Assembly (NCBI GenBank): GCA_902786595.1
Contig: CADADB010000011.1
Coordinates: 1 to 64,000, forward strand
Origin: an uncultured Bacteroidota bacterium
GTDB taxonomy: Bacteria; Bacteroidota; Bacteroidia; Bacteroidales; WCHB1-69
Direction: 5' to 3'
DNA: 64,000 nucleotides
The notes under the pieces were generated by a model that saw nothing but the letters and a program-made list of their open reading frames with translations, made no database searches and had not been told where the DNA came from. The position numbers and the translations under genes are program-made. This document shows, in pieces, positions 1 through 8,802 of this stretch (positions within the stretch are counted from its first letter, which is position 1; every line of letters begins with the position of its first letter).

Positions 1-3000
1 TCCGCAATCGTCTGCAACTGCGCGATCTGCGATTCTGTCAGCGAATACCAATTTATCATCGGCGAATTTTGCGAATTTTGCGAATTATTGTTGTCCTGGT
101 TGTCCGCGTTGTCGTTGTTATCGTTGTCCGCGTTGTCGTTAACCAACGCCAGTTTCAGCGCATGGAATTCCGCGTAGTTCGCCATTTCCGCATCCTCGGC
201 ATCGGCCGTGAACGGTTCGGAATATCCAAGCATGAACCGCGTCTCCGTCAGCGAATACGGGTCGCCGATGGGCTGTGCGGCCGTGTGCCATTGCTCCAGT
301 TCGTTGAGATCCAACACGGTGTCGGACATTATCTCGCGAACGGCGGCGTAATAGGTGTCCGAAAGGGTTTGGCGCAGGGTCTGCAGGGACGCAACATTTT
401 GCATCTCTACAGTGCCGCCATACGTGACGTCTGTGTTTTCATCCGACAAAGCAGCGCTGTAGGAATCCATGCCTGATTGGAAACCAGCTAGTGACCTTGG
501 CGTACTTCCCCCATTGCATAACGTGGATGCACAAGAGTTGGCTGTATTGCTCACATACGGCAAAACATTAGTTATTGTTCGCAAATTTGGATAGTATGAA
601 TTGCCCGCACTGGCCTTACCCGTATAAAAATAGACTATGCTCTGGCTCGAGGTGTTCTCTATATTGTAGCTACTTGTTCCATGGAAAGTGTTCCCCGCAC
701 TAATCTGCAGACTGCCTTGTAAGGGTGACACGGTGGTTTTGGTCGTCGCATGGCATATATCTGTGACGTTCCCACTGAAGTCCCCGCATAGCATCTGCAA
801 GCCGCTCGCTGTGTTTCCGTTTGTGCCTGACACGTATATGCCGTAGTTCAGAGTGTCGAAAATGTTACGGTAAATGCTATTGTCTGACGTTCCGCTGTTA
901 TTCACCCTGATACCAGTGGATGTGATCTGGTAAGGAAGACCTGCTCTGTGGAAACGGTTTCCCTCCACCTGGTAACCGCTACAGTTATTGAGATATAACC
1001 CTGTATTCCCCGAGTTGCTTGGCATGTTCTGCAAATTGAAGTCGTTACTGGTCACTATGGCAAAGTTGTTGCCGTTGATTTCAAGGCCTATGTCATTATT
1101 ACGGAAAAAGGCCTGGTCAACCATCACGATTTGTTGATTGTTTGTGGTATTTGCCTCCACTGCCGTTGTGAAACCTGAGAATTCGCAACGCACAGATTGG
1201 TTTTCAGGGCATTCGCAACTTGAATATTGGGCACGGCAATAGGTTCCAACCTGAAAGCCGGCATCCTCAGTATAGATGGCATGGTGACGATTTCCCGTAA
1301 CAGTGGTAAAGTTCGAGAAGCGACAACCTTTAAACAACACACCTCTTACGTCCCACATTGTCACATGGTCGATAAATTGACAATAGTTCTGCGCGAAAAG
1401 ATTGTTGTCATTCACAGTAAATTCGCATCTGTAGAAATGGCTTAGATTGTCAACTATGGTACCGTTTCCCATTGTGTTTTCGTAAGAGATGAAGGACACG
1501 GCACAGCGGTTGTTGATGAAGAATGTACTATCTGCCAAGATGATACCGCCCGCTGTTGCATACGAGGCAGCACCTCGGTATCCTGTGTGGATTCCGAAGT
1601 GGGCATTCTCTATAACTGCGCCGTTTTTCAGTTCCACGGTGCCTTGATATATGGCAAACTGCCGTTTGGTGCGGTCTCCAATGACCTCGATGCCCTGCCA
1701 CAATTCGCCAGAACAGGCAGAGGTGAGCGTGCCACCATCAAGAACGAGTTTACTTCCTGGGAGGATGATAATAGAGCAGGTGTCTCCCAAACGTACAGTT
1801 CCTTTAATGGTCAGAGTTCTCGATGAATCAATGACCAAATCCTTATCCACGGTGTATATTGAGTTATTATTGCTGGAATAGGAAAGTCCGAACTGCCCTA
1901 TACCCGTGTAGTAAGGCCTGACACCGACCACATTCCAAGCTCCCAGTACCGATGCCTTTATGCTTTCTGGATTGCTGAAATTTTCCGCTGCATCCAATGT
2001 GGCTCTACAGACATCTGAATATTCCATTTCATTATAAAATCCCGTTGTTTCACAATAGTATAACAGCTTCGCAGCTGAATCAATAGGCATAGAAGAGAAA
2101 TTATAACACATCCCATCACAACCGGTTCCAGAATAACCATGTGTGAGAAGATAGAACCAATGAGAAAAAACGCCACTCTTTTGATAGGCAGTAACCCCCG
2201 ACTGTTGACATAAATTGTCGTCCATTTGAATTACAGCAAAAGGATCTGAAGGATTTGCCAGATTTCGAACACACGTATTGCCTGACGAGGGAAGTACAAT
2301 ATCTTCACCAATCTTCCATGTTTTACCCTCATCATAGTAAACACTGTTTGTAATAACAGCAGCCCATATATCTGCACACGCTTCACTCAATTCCATATCT
2401 ATAAATGAAGGGTTTTGATTTGGCCTCCATGACTGATATGAAAAAATATGGGCATACTCATGAACTGTTTCATCAATAGATGCTTTAGGATTGAAAGCCG
2501 TTCCCGGTTGGCCTATCACTATTATATTTCTATAATAAGGATTAGAATATTCACGGCACAAAATATCAGGGCTATAATGAATCCTCGCCCAAAAAGTTTG
2601 ATCCACGTATGTGTTTGTGGCGATATATATGGGTGTTAACGGATTTGCAACTTCATACGTATTTAAGTTGTTATTCCAATAACGCTGAAAATAGTTCTTT
2701 GGGCAGTTAAATGCATTCTGTAAGTAATTTGAGAATTGAGTGGCAGACCAATAGGCGTCTAACATATATTGAGGATAGGAATTATTACACCAAACATTCG
2801 AGTTATTAGTGATTACACTATTCATACCCTGTATATCGCCTATATATTGGTTAGCACCCAAGCGATAGATAACAACTTCCGCATTGGTATCTTGCAAGAT
2901 TCGGTATGTATTGGTATATGCCCAATCAAAACCTTGTCTCACCCCATTATACATTGTGCAGAATGTGGCATTAAAGCCAGCTCCCGGCAGATCATTTTCT

Positions 3001-3566
3001 TTGAAAATGGACAAGTCTTCCGTTGAAACGTAAAGTATTTTGTTGTACAACGTTGGATCTGTACATTGGATTTGAAAACAGAGTTGTGTTTTTTTAGATA
3101 ATGAATTGTACGCGACCAGTTTTGATACGTAACAATCACAAGAGTCATTCTGACAATTGTAATACTGTTTGAACACAGTTATGGCATCATTATCTGAAAA
3201 AGAGTTTCGTAATAGAAGATTGTTTGCCGGAATGTAGTATCCGTTAAATCGGATAATACTATGATTATGGTACGTGAGGGTAACCATGGCACCCTCCGCC
3301 TCGTAGCCGGCATATTGTTGCCTATACTTAATATATGTATAAGCCGAATCTGGCGAGTACATCGTATCTGAGGGAACAAATCGATTCTGCGAATCCAAGC
3401 CTAAGAAGGTTGCAAAGAACACCTCCTGGGTCATACCGGTTGTTTCCGCCTCTCGGAACGTAGCATACTTGATCCTCGAACTGTCAGCAGAATACTGAAC
3501 AAATTGCTGGGCCTGAGTGAACAAAAGGCACAAAATAAACCCCAATAATAAACTTAATTTTTTCAT
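1..3566 (-). CDS. Large exported M4-like (thermolysin-type) metallopeptidase with beta-helix region, C-terminus cut by window edge
   Basis: Reading the minus strand from an ATG at 3566 gives one uninterrupted frame of 1188 codons that is still open at base 1. The protein starts with a signal peptide (MKKLSLLLGF..., cleavage near TQAQQ, residue 20). Residues 369-373 read HEYAH, a zinc HExxH motif; Glu395 lies in E-A-C-A-D, like the ExxxD third-ligand motif of family M4, and His469 in SGVFSHWFYLL sits where thermolysin has its catalytic His. Spacings (26 and 100 residues) are close to those in thermolysin (24 and 89). From about residue 545 the sequence turns into short Asn/Gly-rich beta-strand repeats typical of a right-handed beta-helix. 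Residues about 1142-1167 are an Asn/Asp/Ser-Gln tract. The true C-terminus, perhaps with a T9SS signal, is outside the window. M4-like assignment is by motif only. Confidence 0.8.
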   Translation of the reverse strand, partial: MKKLSLLLGFILCLLFTQAQQFVQYSADSSRIKYATFREAETTGMTQEVFFATFLGLDSQNRFVPSDTMYSPDSAYTYIKYRQQYAGYEAEGAMVTLTYHNHSIIRFNGYYIPANNLLLRNSFSDNDAITVFKQYYNCQNDSCDCYVSKLVAYNSLSKKTQLCFQIQCTDPTLYNKILYVSTEDLSIFKENDLPGAGFNATFCTMYNGVRQGFDWAYTNTYRILQDTNAEVVIYRLGANQYIGDIQGMNSVITNNSNVWCNNSYPQYMLDAYWSATQFSNYLQNAFNCPKNYFQRYWNNNLNTYEVANPLTPIYIATNTYVDQTFWARIHYSPDILCREYSNPYYRNIIVIGQPGTAFNPKASIDETVHEYAHIFSYQSWRPNQNPSFIDMELSEACADIWAAVITNSVYYDEGKTWKIGEDIVLPSSGNTCVRNLANPSDPFAVIQMDDNLCQQSGVTAYQKSGVFSHWFYLLTHGYSGTGCDGMCYNFSSMPIDSAAKLLYYCETTGFYNEMEYSDVCRATLDAAENFSNPESIKASVLGAWNVVGVRPYYTGIGQFGLSYSSNNNSIYTVDKDLVIDSSRTLTIKGTVRLGDTCSIIILPGSKLVLDGGTLTSACSGELWQGIEVIGDRTKRQFAIYQGTVELKNGAVIENAHFGIHTGYRGAASYATAGGIILADSTFFINNRCAVSFISYENTMGNGTIVDNLSHFYRCEFTVNDNNLFAQNYCQFIDHVTMWDVRGVLFKGCRFSNFTTVTGNRHHAIYTEDAGFQVGTYCRAQYSSCECPENQSVRCEFSGFTTAVEANTTNNQQIVMVDQAFFRNNDIGLEINGNNFAIVTSNDFNLQNMPSNSGNTGLYLNNCSGYQVEGNRFHRAGLPYQITSTGIRVNNSGTSDNSIYRNIFDTLNYGIYVSGTNGNTASGLQMLCGDFSGNVTDICHATTKTTVSPLQGSLQISAGNTFHGTSSYNIENTSSQSIVYFYTGKASAGNSYYPNLRTITNVLPYVSNTANSCASTLCNGGSTPRSLAGFQSGMDSYSAALSDENTDVTYGGTVEMQNVASLQTLRQTLSDTYYAAVREIMSDTVLDLNELEQWHTAAQPIGDPYSLTETRFMLGYSEPFTADAEDAEMANYAEFHALKLALVNDNADNDNNDNADNQDNNNSQNSQNSPMINWYSLTESQIAQLQTIA
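62..140. repeat. Coding tandem repeats in the Asn/Asp-rich linker
   Basis: Inside the large exported protein gene the 9-mer GCGAATTTT occurs three times in a row (62-88, the last with one change) and an 18-base unit at 99-116 recurs at 123-140 (24-base spacing). On the minus strand they encode N-S-Q triplets and D/N-rich residues, giving a low-complexity linker that could vary in length by slippage without shifting frame (units are multiples of 3). Confidence 0.75.
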
Positions 3567-3591
3567 AATGATTGTTTTATGTTTGAAATTG

Positions 3592-4089
3592 TTAATACAA
3601 CGGCCTGTCCGTGAAAGACAGCCCCGTAAACGTAAACTGCTGCGTGGTGGCATCACGGTAAACCATTTGACCCGGAATGTTCAGATAAACATACACTCCG
3701 TCGTTAAATTCTAAAGAAAATGACCGAGCTGGCAGATTTAAGATATTTAAATTTGTCAACCCGAAGGTGTCCAACGTTGAAGCTGTCAACACACTGTCAA
3801 CACTATACTGTAACGTTATTCGGGTCGCTTTAAGACAGGCATCTCCGGCACCTTGACAATCAATGTGCACCCTCTTGCCGTTTATCGTTATACATCCCGG
3901 GCATCTTGATCCATCATGACCCATGGCACAAAACATCCAATACTGGTTCTCAGTCTTGGCTCCACCTCTTAACGGCACCAATCGACTTCCATGCTGACCC
4001 GCATGATTCTCCTTACTACATGAGTGGACTGAAAAGCTCAGTGTTAACATGAGAAATCCACAAAACAAATACAATAATTTCCTTTTCAT
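3592..4089 (-). CDS. Small Cys-rich predicted lipoprotein, unknown function
   Basis: The product is 165 residues. I place the start at the ATG at 4089 (MKRKLLYLF...) because it opens a clean signal sequence ending at a lipobox-like V-H-S-C around residue 24 and lies about 30 bases after a -7 box at 4118-4125; an upstream in-frame ATG (4134) would lie before that box. The mature part has six further cysteines in a C-A-M-G..C-P-G-C..C-Q-G..C pattern and a C-terminal half rich in beta-strand. I do not recognise a family. It ends 25 bases before the start of the large metallopeptidase-like gene on the same strand, so the two are probably co-transcribed, and it is divergent from the LytTR regulator at 4348. 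Confidence 0.65.
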   Translation of the reverse strand: MKRKLLYLFCGFLMLTLSFSVHSCSKENHAGQHGSRLVPLRGGAKTENQYWMFCAMGHDGSRCPGCITINGKRVHIDCQGAGDACLKATRITLQYSVDSVLTASTLDTFGLTNLNILNLPARSFSLEFNDGVYVYLNIPGQMVYRDATTQQFTFTGLSFTDRPLY

Positions 4090-4117
4090 ACTTTTTTTTA
4101 TTGTAATGTTTGTCATG

Positions 4118-4125
4118 CAAAAATA
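4118..4125 (-). promoter_or_regulatory. -7 box TATTTTTG for the lipoprotein/metallopeptidase pair
   Basis: The minus strand reads TATTTTTG, matching the Bacteroidota -7 consensus TAnnTTTG, 28 bases before the ATG at 4089. A convincing -33 TTTG at the usual spacing is not evident. Confidence 0.5.
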
Positions 4126-4283
4126 TTCTTTCAACCAACATGGTTTTTATGTCACCTGAAGGATTTGACGTGTCTGTGACGAATATTTTATGAGCTTGAA
4201 GAATGACACAATAAACAATTCATAACGACACAATAAACGATCCTTGTTTGGCTAAAAAAAGTTATGTGTTTCCTATAATTTTT

Positions 4284-4291
4284 TATCTTTG
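4284..4291 (+). promoter_or_regulatory. -7 box TATCTTTG for the LytTR regulator gene
   Basis: TATCTTTG matches the Bacteroidota -7 consensus and lies 56 bases before the ATG at 4348. The 4090-4347 spacer therefore seems to hold divergent promoters for the regulator and for the lipoprotein operon. Confidence 0.5.
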
Positions 4292-4347
4292 CAAATGTAA
4301 ATCTTAGTTTACCCAACATGTATTTAGGCAAAAAATAAAATTCGCAA

Positions 4348-5472
4348 ATGAACGATAACCCAAAACAAAAAATCATAAAAGTTATTTTATTTGTGCTTTT
4401 CACAGCACTTGTTCTATATGGTTTCACTTACTACTCCATATTGAGGCCGTCCGCCTGTGGGGCTTTATATAAGGAGCCGATTACTGCTGTCTTCGTCATT
4501 TCTATTTGTTTTCTGAATTACTTCGTGCTATTTCCCTTTTTTTATAAAAAGAGAAAGTTCTTACTATATATTGTTTTCACTTTCGTCAGTGCTCTAACAA
4601 CCGCTATCGCAGAGGAAATACTGGTTTATCCACAAATCAGCAAAATTATTCTTCAAATTGGAAACCCGACCCTACAGGAATACATCATTTTACTCACCAT
4701 CTTACTACCTATCAGAAATCTGTGTTTTGTTGGGTTATTCTTTCTAATCAGCCTGTTGGAAGACACCATTCAGGAAAATATGGAAATCAATGATTCTATG
4801 AAAAGAATCAACAATCTTATTATTGCAAAAAGTAGCAACAACAAGAATAAAAATAACGAAATGATAACAATATCCATAAGTGACATTGTCTATTGCCAAC
4901 AAGAAGAAAACTATACTCATATATTTACGTCAGATGGTAAAAAATATATCCGTAATTGTTCCTTGTCTACTTTCGCAAAACAACTTGGAAGCCAACTTGT
5001 CGTACGCATATCCCGAAATGCCATAGTATTTTACAATCACGTTAATTCCTTCAATGACTATTCAGTATATGTTGAATTATCGACCATAAAAGGCATTGTA
5101 GGCTTCCCAATCACCGATGCATATAAAGACAATGCGCTAAATTTGCTGAAAGAACACGCCCCGCTACAACAGGAACCAGAGCCGGGTCAAGCACAGGGTA
5201 TGGTCGAGTCTGTAAAAAGCCCCGCCGAAAATGTCGTTTCTCTTCAAGAGAAAGAGGAACAAAACCTCCAACAAGCCCTCGAATTCATCAAGTCGCATCC
5301 TGACTGCAAAGGCAACGACATTAAAAAACACTTCCACGTCTCACTTTCCACCGTCAACCGCATCCTCAAACAACTCAAAGACGAGGGTCTCATCGAGTAC
5401 ACCGGCAGCAAGAAGACCGGCGGGTACCGGATTTGCCAAAAATCAACAGCCCAAGACCAAACGTCCGATTAA
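4348..5472 (+). CDS. Membrane-anchored LytTR regulator with C-terminal winged-helix domain
   Basis: The 374-residue product has about four hydrophobic segments (residues 12-30, 46-65, 71-88 and 112-136), a LytTR DNA-binding domain at roughly 170-268 (I-S-D-I-V-Y-C at 177-183, then the ENYT/H-I-F and NCSLSTF strands), a Pro/Gln linker, and a second DNA-binding module at about 306-364 that reads as a winged helix (GNDIKKHFHVSLSTVNRILK, then GLIEYTGSKKTGGYRI). There is no receiver or kinase domain, so any signal is probably sensed through the membrane part. Its divergent position suggests it controls the lipoprotein and large protease-like gene. Its last 30 bases overlap the end of the prenyltransferase gene on the other strand. 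Confidence 0.8.
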   Translation: MNDNPKQKIIKVILFVLFTALVLYGFTYYSILRPSACGALYKEPITAVFVISICFLNYFVLFPFFYKKRKFLLYIVFTFVSALTTAIAEEILVYPQISKIILQIGNPTLQEYIILLTILLPIRNLCFVGLFFLISLLEDTIQENMEINDSMKRINNLIIAKSSNNKNKNNEMITISISDIVYCQQEENYTHIFTSDGKKYIRNCSLSTFAKQLGSQLVVRISRNAIVFYNHVNSFNDYSVYVELSTIKGIVGFPITDAYKDNALNLLKEHAPLQQEPEPGQAQGMVESVKSPAENVVSLQEKEEQNLQQALEFIKSHPDCKGNDIKKHFHVSLSTVNRILKQLKDEGLIEYTGSKKTGGYRICQKSTAQDQTSD

Positions 5473-6450
5473 CGAACAAACAATGAAAATAATGCTGGCG
5501 AACTGCAGGATATTGCGGGCCAAGAACCAGCGTATGGCAAACCATTGGAGGTGGTTTTCCGAAATCTGATCCCAATGCTCGATAGGGCCGTACCACCATC
5601 TGCGCCTGAACTCACGCTCGGGATGATAGCAGAACTGATACAACAGGTAGAATAGCGCTATGGAAAGCGGCAAGATGAGGAAAATGGCCGCGAAAACAGA
5701 ATGCAAAGATCCGGTAATCAGAGAAACAAGTAAAATGATGTACGGAGTGAAGTTGAAAACGGCAGAGGCGGCAAGCTGCAACGGACGAACCTTCAACACC
5801 TCAGACAGGGTCTTTTTGCCCACCTTTCGGTCGGCAGTGGCATCCATGATGGAGTGCGTATATAGAATGTTGACGACCCAGAGACCCACCGCGACAGCCA
5901 CCACCCAAACACCGGTGTTGAGCTCACCGCACGCCGCATAGTGCACGCCCGCCATCAATAAAGGACCGAAAATGAGTCCTGTAACCAATTCTCCCAGACC
6001 ATGATAGCAGAACCGGATGGGCTTGCCTGAATAGAAAAATCCCAGGAATCCGGCCGCCAAGGCAATGTAAACCGGAATAAGGCCACGCTTTACAAAAACT
6101 ATGCAACCCAACAATATGGCAGCGAGTGCAAACAAGGAAGCCACTATGAAGAGCTGACGTGGGGTCACCTCTCCAGAAGTCAAATACGGACTTTTCGCTA
6201 TACGAGCGCGCTGTCCCTCCGCCACTGTCTGCTCTCGAACTTCTTCACTATGGAATTGATAGTCAAAATAATCGTCGAAAAGGTTGACGGACAAATGAGC
6301 CAACATCACACCCAAAACCGCAATAATGCTCAACACAACGGAAAAACCTTCGTGCCCGACGGCCATGAACACTGCCACCAACGCCGGCAGCACACTCTGC
6401 GGCAACGCGTACGCCCTTGCATTCTGAATCCAGTAGATCAACTTTTTCAT
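5443..6450 (-). CDS. menA: UbiA-family prenyltransferase, probably 1,4-dihydroxy-2-naphthoate prenyltransferase
   Basis: The 335-residue polytopic membrane protein carries both Asp-rich motifs of UbiA enzymes: N-L-F-D-D-Y-F-D at residues 56-63 and D-A-T-A-D at 203-207 followed by RKVGKKT. The family condenses a polyprenyl diphosphate with an aromatic acceptor at the membrane. Menaquinone is the usual quinone of Bacteroidales, so MenA is the likely role, but no other men gene is in the window. The gene overlaps the LytTR gene tail to tail by 30 bases. A 7-bp repeat array (6454-6488) sits directly upstream of the ATG. Confidence 0.75.
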   Translation of the reverse strand: MKKLIYWIQNARAYALPQSVLPALVAVFMAVGHEGFSVVLSIIAVLGVMLAHLSVNLFDDYFDYQFHSEEVREQTVAEGQRARIAKSPYLTSGEVTPRQLFIVASLFALAAILLGCIVFVKRGLIPVYIALAAGFLGFFYSGKPIRFCYHGLGELVTGLIFGPLLMAGVHYAACGELNTGVWVVAVAVGLWVVNILYTHSIMDATADRKVGKKTLSEVLKVRPLQLAASAVFNFTPYIILLVSLITGSLHSVFAAIFLILPLSIALFYLLYQFCYHPEREFRRRWWYGPIEHWDQISENHLQWFAIRWFLARNILQFASIIFIVCSLIGRLVLGC

Positions 6451-6453
6451 CTA

Positions 6454-6488
6454 TTTAAACCTTAAACCTTAAACCCTAAACCCTAAAC
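6454..6488. repeat. Heptamer array, five units of (C/T)(T/C)TAAAC
   Basis: Five 7-base units in exact register: TTTAAAC, CTTAAAC twice, CCTAAAC twice. The array lies between the tRNA-Glu terminator and the prenyltransferase start codon. Confidence 0.9.
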
Positions 6489-6515
6489 AAAAAACCATCT
6501 GCTTATGACAGATGG
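6484..6515 (-). terminator. Rho-independent terminator after tRNA-Glu
   Basis: On the minus strand CCATCTG, a 7-base loop and CAGATGG form a 7-bp stem (6495-6515) followed by a run of six T, placed 11 bases beyond the tRNA 3' end. Confidence 0.8.
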
Positions 6516-6525
6516 CCTTGTTTTG

Positions 6526-6597
6526 TACTGCGTACGAGAATCGAACTCGTATTGCAAGATTGAGAATCTTGATTCCTAACCGTTAGAAGAACGCAGC
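6526..6597 (-). tRNA. tRNA-Glu (anticodon CTC)
   Basis: The minus strand folds into a full cloverleaf: acceptor GCTGCGT/ACGCAGT (first pair G-T), a D arm with AACGGTTAGGA, anticodon stem CAAGA/TCTTG with loop TTCTCAA (anticodon CTC), and T arm ACGAG-TTCGATT-CTCGT. The 3' CCA is not encoded. It is 72 nt long and is preceded by a -7 box at 6613-6620. Confidence 0.93.
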
Positions 6598-6611
6598 AGT
6601 TGAAATCGGCG

Positions 6612-6636
6612 GCAAAAATACACTTTTTTTTGATAT
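6612..6636 (-). promoter_or_regulatory. tRNA-type promoter block upstream of tRNA-Glu
   Basis: The minus strand has an A-run, GTG and then the -7 box TATTTTTG (6613-6620) followed by C. The same block precedes tRNA-Lys, tRNA-Arg and, with small changes, tRNA-Gln. Confidence 0.7.
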
Positions 6637-6670
6637 GCCAACACTCTTTCGAAAAAAACTCGATTTAGTA

Positions 6671-6719
6671 GTGAATTGTGATTTGTGAATAGTCTATGTC
6701 TAAGTCAATTGTCTAAGTC
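6671..6719. repeat. Degenerate heptamer array (GTGAATT-like, then GTCTAAG-like)
   Basis: GTGAATT, GTGATTT and GTGAATA follow each other in 7-base register from 6671, then a TCTA(A/T)GTC motif repeats. It lies between the tRNA-Glu promoter and the nfo 3' end. Confidence 0.6.
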
Positions 6720-6758
6720 ATAATCTCCCCAACCCTCTTTTAGTAGGATTCTGCTGCC

Positions 6759-6789
6759 AGCCAATAGCTAAAGACTAAAAGCTAATAGC
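6759..6789. repeat. Heptamer array running into the nfo stop codon
   Basis: The units AGCCAAT, AGCTAAA, GACTAAA and AGCTAAT are in 7-base register. The array covers the nfo stop codon (6768-6770) and encodes the last residues of the protein. Confidence 0.75.
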
Positions 6790-7610
6790 CGTTTTATCTC
6801 TTCCGCCCAAAGGGTTTCGTCCGGGGTTTCGAGGATGAGCGGAATGTTGTCGAATCGGGAGTCTTTCATGAACCGTTCGAAGAATTCCATGCCGAGGAGT
6901 CCCTTGCCGATGCTGTCGTGACGATCCACCCGACTGCCGAACTCCTTTTTTGTATCGTTGAGGTGGATGCCCCGCAGGTATTTGAACCCGACCACATCCT
7001 CAAACTCCTCGAATGTGGCTTTGTAACCGCTTTCCGTTTTGAGGTCATAACCGGCGGAGTAGGTGTGACAGGTGTCCAAACAGACCCCTACCCTGCTCTT
7101 GTCCTCCACTTTGTCGATGATATAAGACAAATGTTGAAAGCTAAAACCTACATTGGTGCCTTGACCCGCCGTATTTTCAATCACAGCCGTCACACCGCTC
7201 GTTTTGTCCAATGCGAAGTTGATGCTCTCGGCCACGCGTGTCAGGCATTCCTCCAAGGTAATCTTTTTCAGGTGGCTGCCCGGATGGAAATTAAGCATTT
7301 TTAACCCGAGTTGCTCGCAACGCCGCATCTCTTCGAGGAATGAATTGCGGGATTTTTCCAGTCCTTCCGCCTCGGGGCTGCCGAGGTTGATAAGGTAGCT
7401 GTCGTGGGGAAGCACATAATCAGCGGATATGCCCGATTTTTCGAGATTTACCTTAAATGCTTCGATGGAATTCTCACTCAAAGGCGTCGAAAACCATTGC
7501 CGCTGGTTCTTGGTGAACAGCGCAAAGGCCGTCGCACCCACCTGCATGGCGTTCAACGGGGCATTCTCCACCCCACCCGATGCGCTGACATGTGGCCCGA
7601 TGTATTTCAT
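6768..7610 (-). CDS. nfo: Endonuclease IV (apurinic/apyrimidinic endonuclease)
   Basis: The 280-residue product is a TIM-barrel AP endonuclease that cleaves 5' of abasic sites in base excision repair. Visible family signatures are GPHVSASGG at the N-terminus, NFHPGSH, the ENTAGQG motif (metal-binding Glu), [14 protein letters not shown] and [14 protein letters not shown] with HDSIGKG, which hold the three-metal centre. The start is placed at MKYIGPHVS (7610); a Met nine codons upstream would add a non-conserved basic leader. The last residues LLAFSL are encoded by a heptamer array. Confidence 0.95.
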   Translation of the reverse strand: MKYIGPHVSASGGVENAPLNAMQVGATAFALFTKNQRQWFSTPLSENSIEAFKVNLEKSGISADYVLPHDSYLINLGSPEAEGLEKSRNSFLEEMRRCEQLGLKMLNFHPGSHLKKITLEECLTRVAESINFALDKTSGVTAVIENTAGQGTNVGFSFQHLSYIIDKVEDKSRVGVCLDTCHTYSAGYDLKTESGYKATFEEFEDVVGFKYLRGIHLNDTKKEFGSRVDRHDSIGKGLLGMEFFERFMKDSRFDNIPLILETPDETLWAEEIKRLLAFSL

Positions 7611-7660
7611 AATGCTTTTTTTTCGTTTCGATTCCAAGGGTTGCGCTTTGCTTACCCCTG

Positions 7661-7692
7661 GCTACCAAGCTCTTGCCCCTACGGGGCTGCTT
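7661..7692. repeat. Dispersed element copy 1 (CTACCAAG...GGGGCTGCT)
   Basis: A 32-base sequence with an internal GCCCC/GGGGC hairpin, also found in reverse orientation at 10658-10689 with three differences. It lies between nfo and purM. Confidence 0.75.
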
Positions 7693-7730
7693 AAGGAAGT
7701 ATTTTTATTATATTGGGGTTGTTCGTTGCT

Positions 7731-7751
7731 GTTGCCTGTTGCCTATTGCCT
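7731..7751. repeat. Heptamer array GTTGCCT/ATTGCCT over the purM stop codon
   Basis: GTTGCCT occurs twice and is followed by ATTGCCT in 7-base register. The purM stop codon (7743-7745) falls inside the array. Confidence 0.75.
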
Positions 7752-8780
7752 TAACTTGATATCGACAACACCCTCCTTATCGGTCACATTTCCGATAACA
7801 AACGCCTTCTCTCCCAACTCGTTGAACATCTTCACGGTCCGGTCGGCATCCTTCGGATCGACCATCAAGACCATGCCGATACCCATGTTGAAGACGTTGA
7901 ACATCTCGCGATGATCGACTTTTCCGTACTTTTCGAGGAACGGGAAGATGGCGGGCATTTCCCAGTTGTGCTCATCAACGAAAATGCCTTGACCGGGACG
8001 CAATGCGCGCGGAATGTTTTCGTCGAAACCACCTCCGGTGATATGGCAAATCGCGTGAATATCCACTGTTTTCAACACTTCCAACACGGGCTTCACGTAG
8101 ATGCGCGTGGGCGTGAGCAGTACGTTGCCAAGCGTGTCAGGAAGGGTGTCGTATTTTGTATTGAGGTCTAACTGGTTGTCTTTGAAGACAATTTTGCGGA
8201 CGAGCGAGAAACCATTCGAATGCACGCCGGAAGAGGCCAATCCGATAAGCACGTCGCCAACATTGACCTTGGAGCCGTCGATGAGTTTGGATTTCTCGAC
8301 CGCGCCGACGGTAAAGCCAGCGATGTCATACTCGTCTTCATCGTACATGTCGGGCATCTCCGCCGTTTCACCGCCGATGAGGGCGCAATTGGACATCACG
8401 CAACCGTCAGCCACACCCTTCACGATGGCTTCGATCTTAGCGGGATGGTTTTTCCCTACAGCGATGTAATCCAGGAAGAAAAGGGGTGCCGCACCTTGCG
8501 CCAGCACATCGTTCACGCACATGGCGACAGCGTCCTGCCCGATAGTGTCGTGGCGGTCCATCATGAACGCCAGTTTAAGTTTGGTGCCCACGCCGTCGGT
8601 GCCACTGACCAAAACGGGTTCTTTATAGCCCAAAGAGGCCAAGTCGAACATGCCGCCGAAGCTGCCGATGTTGCCCATCATGCCGGGGCGGTTGGTGCGG
8701 GAAATATGTTTCTTGATGAGGCGCACCGACTCATAGCCGGCTTCCAGCTGCACGCCTGCGTCTTGATACGCTTTTGACAT
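7743..8780 (-). CDS. purM: Phosphoribosylformylglycinamidine cyclo-ligase (AIR synthase)
   Basis: The 345-residue enzyme performs the ATP-dependent ring closure of FGAM to 5-aminoimidazole ribonucleotide in purine synthesis. The PurM fold is shown by [15 protein letters not shown] near residue 57, [22 protein letters not shown], and [19 protein letters not shown], followed by [13 protein letters not shown] in the C-terminal half. Length matches the family. It lies 22 bases downstream of queA on the same strand. Its last three codons and stop come from a GTTGCCT-type repeat. Confidence 0.97.
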   Translation of the reverse strand: MSKAYQDAGVQLEAGYESVRLIKKHISRTNRPGMMGNIGSFGGMFDLASLGYKEPVLVSGTDGVGTKLKLAFMMDRHDTIGQDAVAMCVNDVLAQGAAPLFFLDYIAVGKNHPAKIEAIVKGVADGCVMSNCALIGGETAEMPDMYDEDEYDIAGFTVGAVEKSKLIDGSKVNVGDVLIGLASSGVHSNGFSLVRKIVFKDNQLDLNTKYDTLPDTLGNVLLTPTRIYVKPVLEVLKTVDIHAICHITGGGFDENIPRALRPGQGIFVDEHNWEMPAIFPFLEKYGKVDHREMFNVFNMGIGMVLMVDPKDADRTVKMFNELGEKAFVIGNVTDKEGVVDIKLRQ

Positions 8781-8802
8781 AGTTATATCGTATTAAAAAA
8801 CG

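Noticed and set aside
69-476. Plus-strand 135-codon frame
   Set aside because: It lies opposite the large exported protein and is made of Val/Arg-rich translation of the linker repeats.
6454-6488. Telomere-like CCCTAAAC repeats
   Set aside because: Only five degenerate units inside a circular-type bacterial chromosome; it belongs to the heptamer array class.
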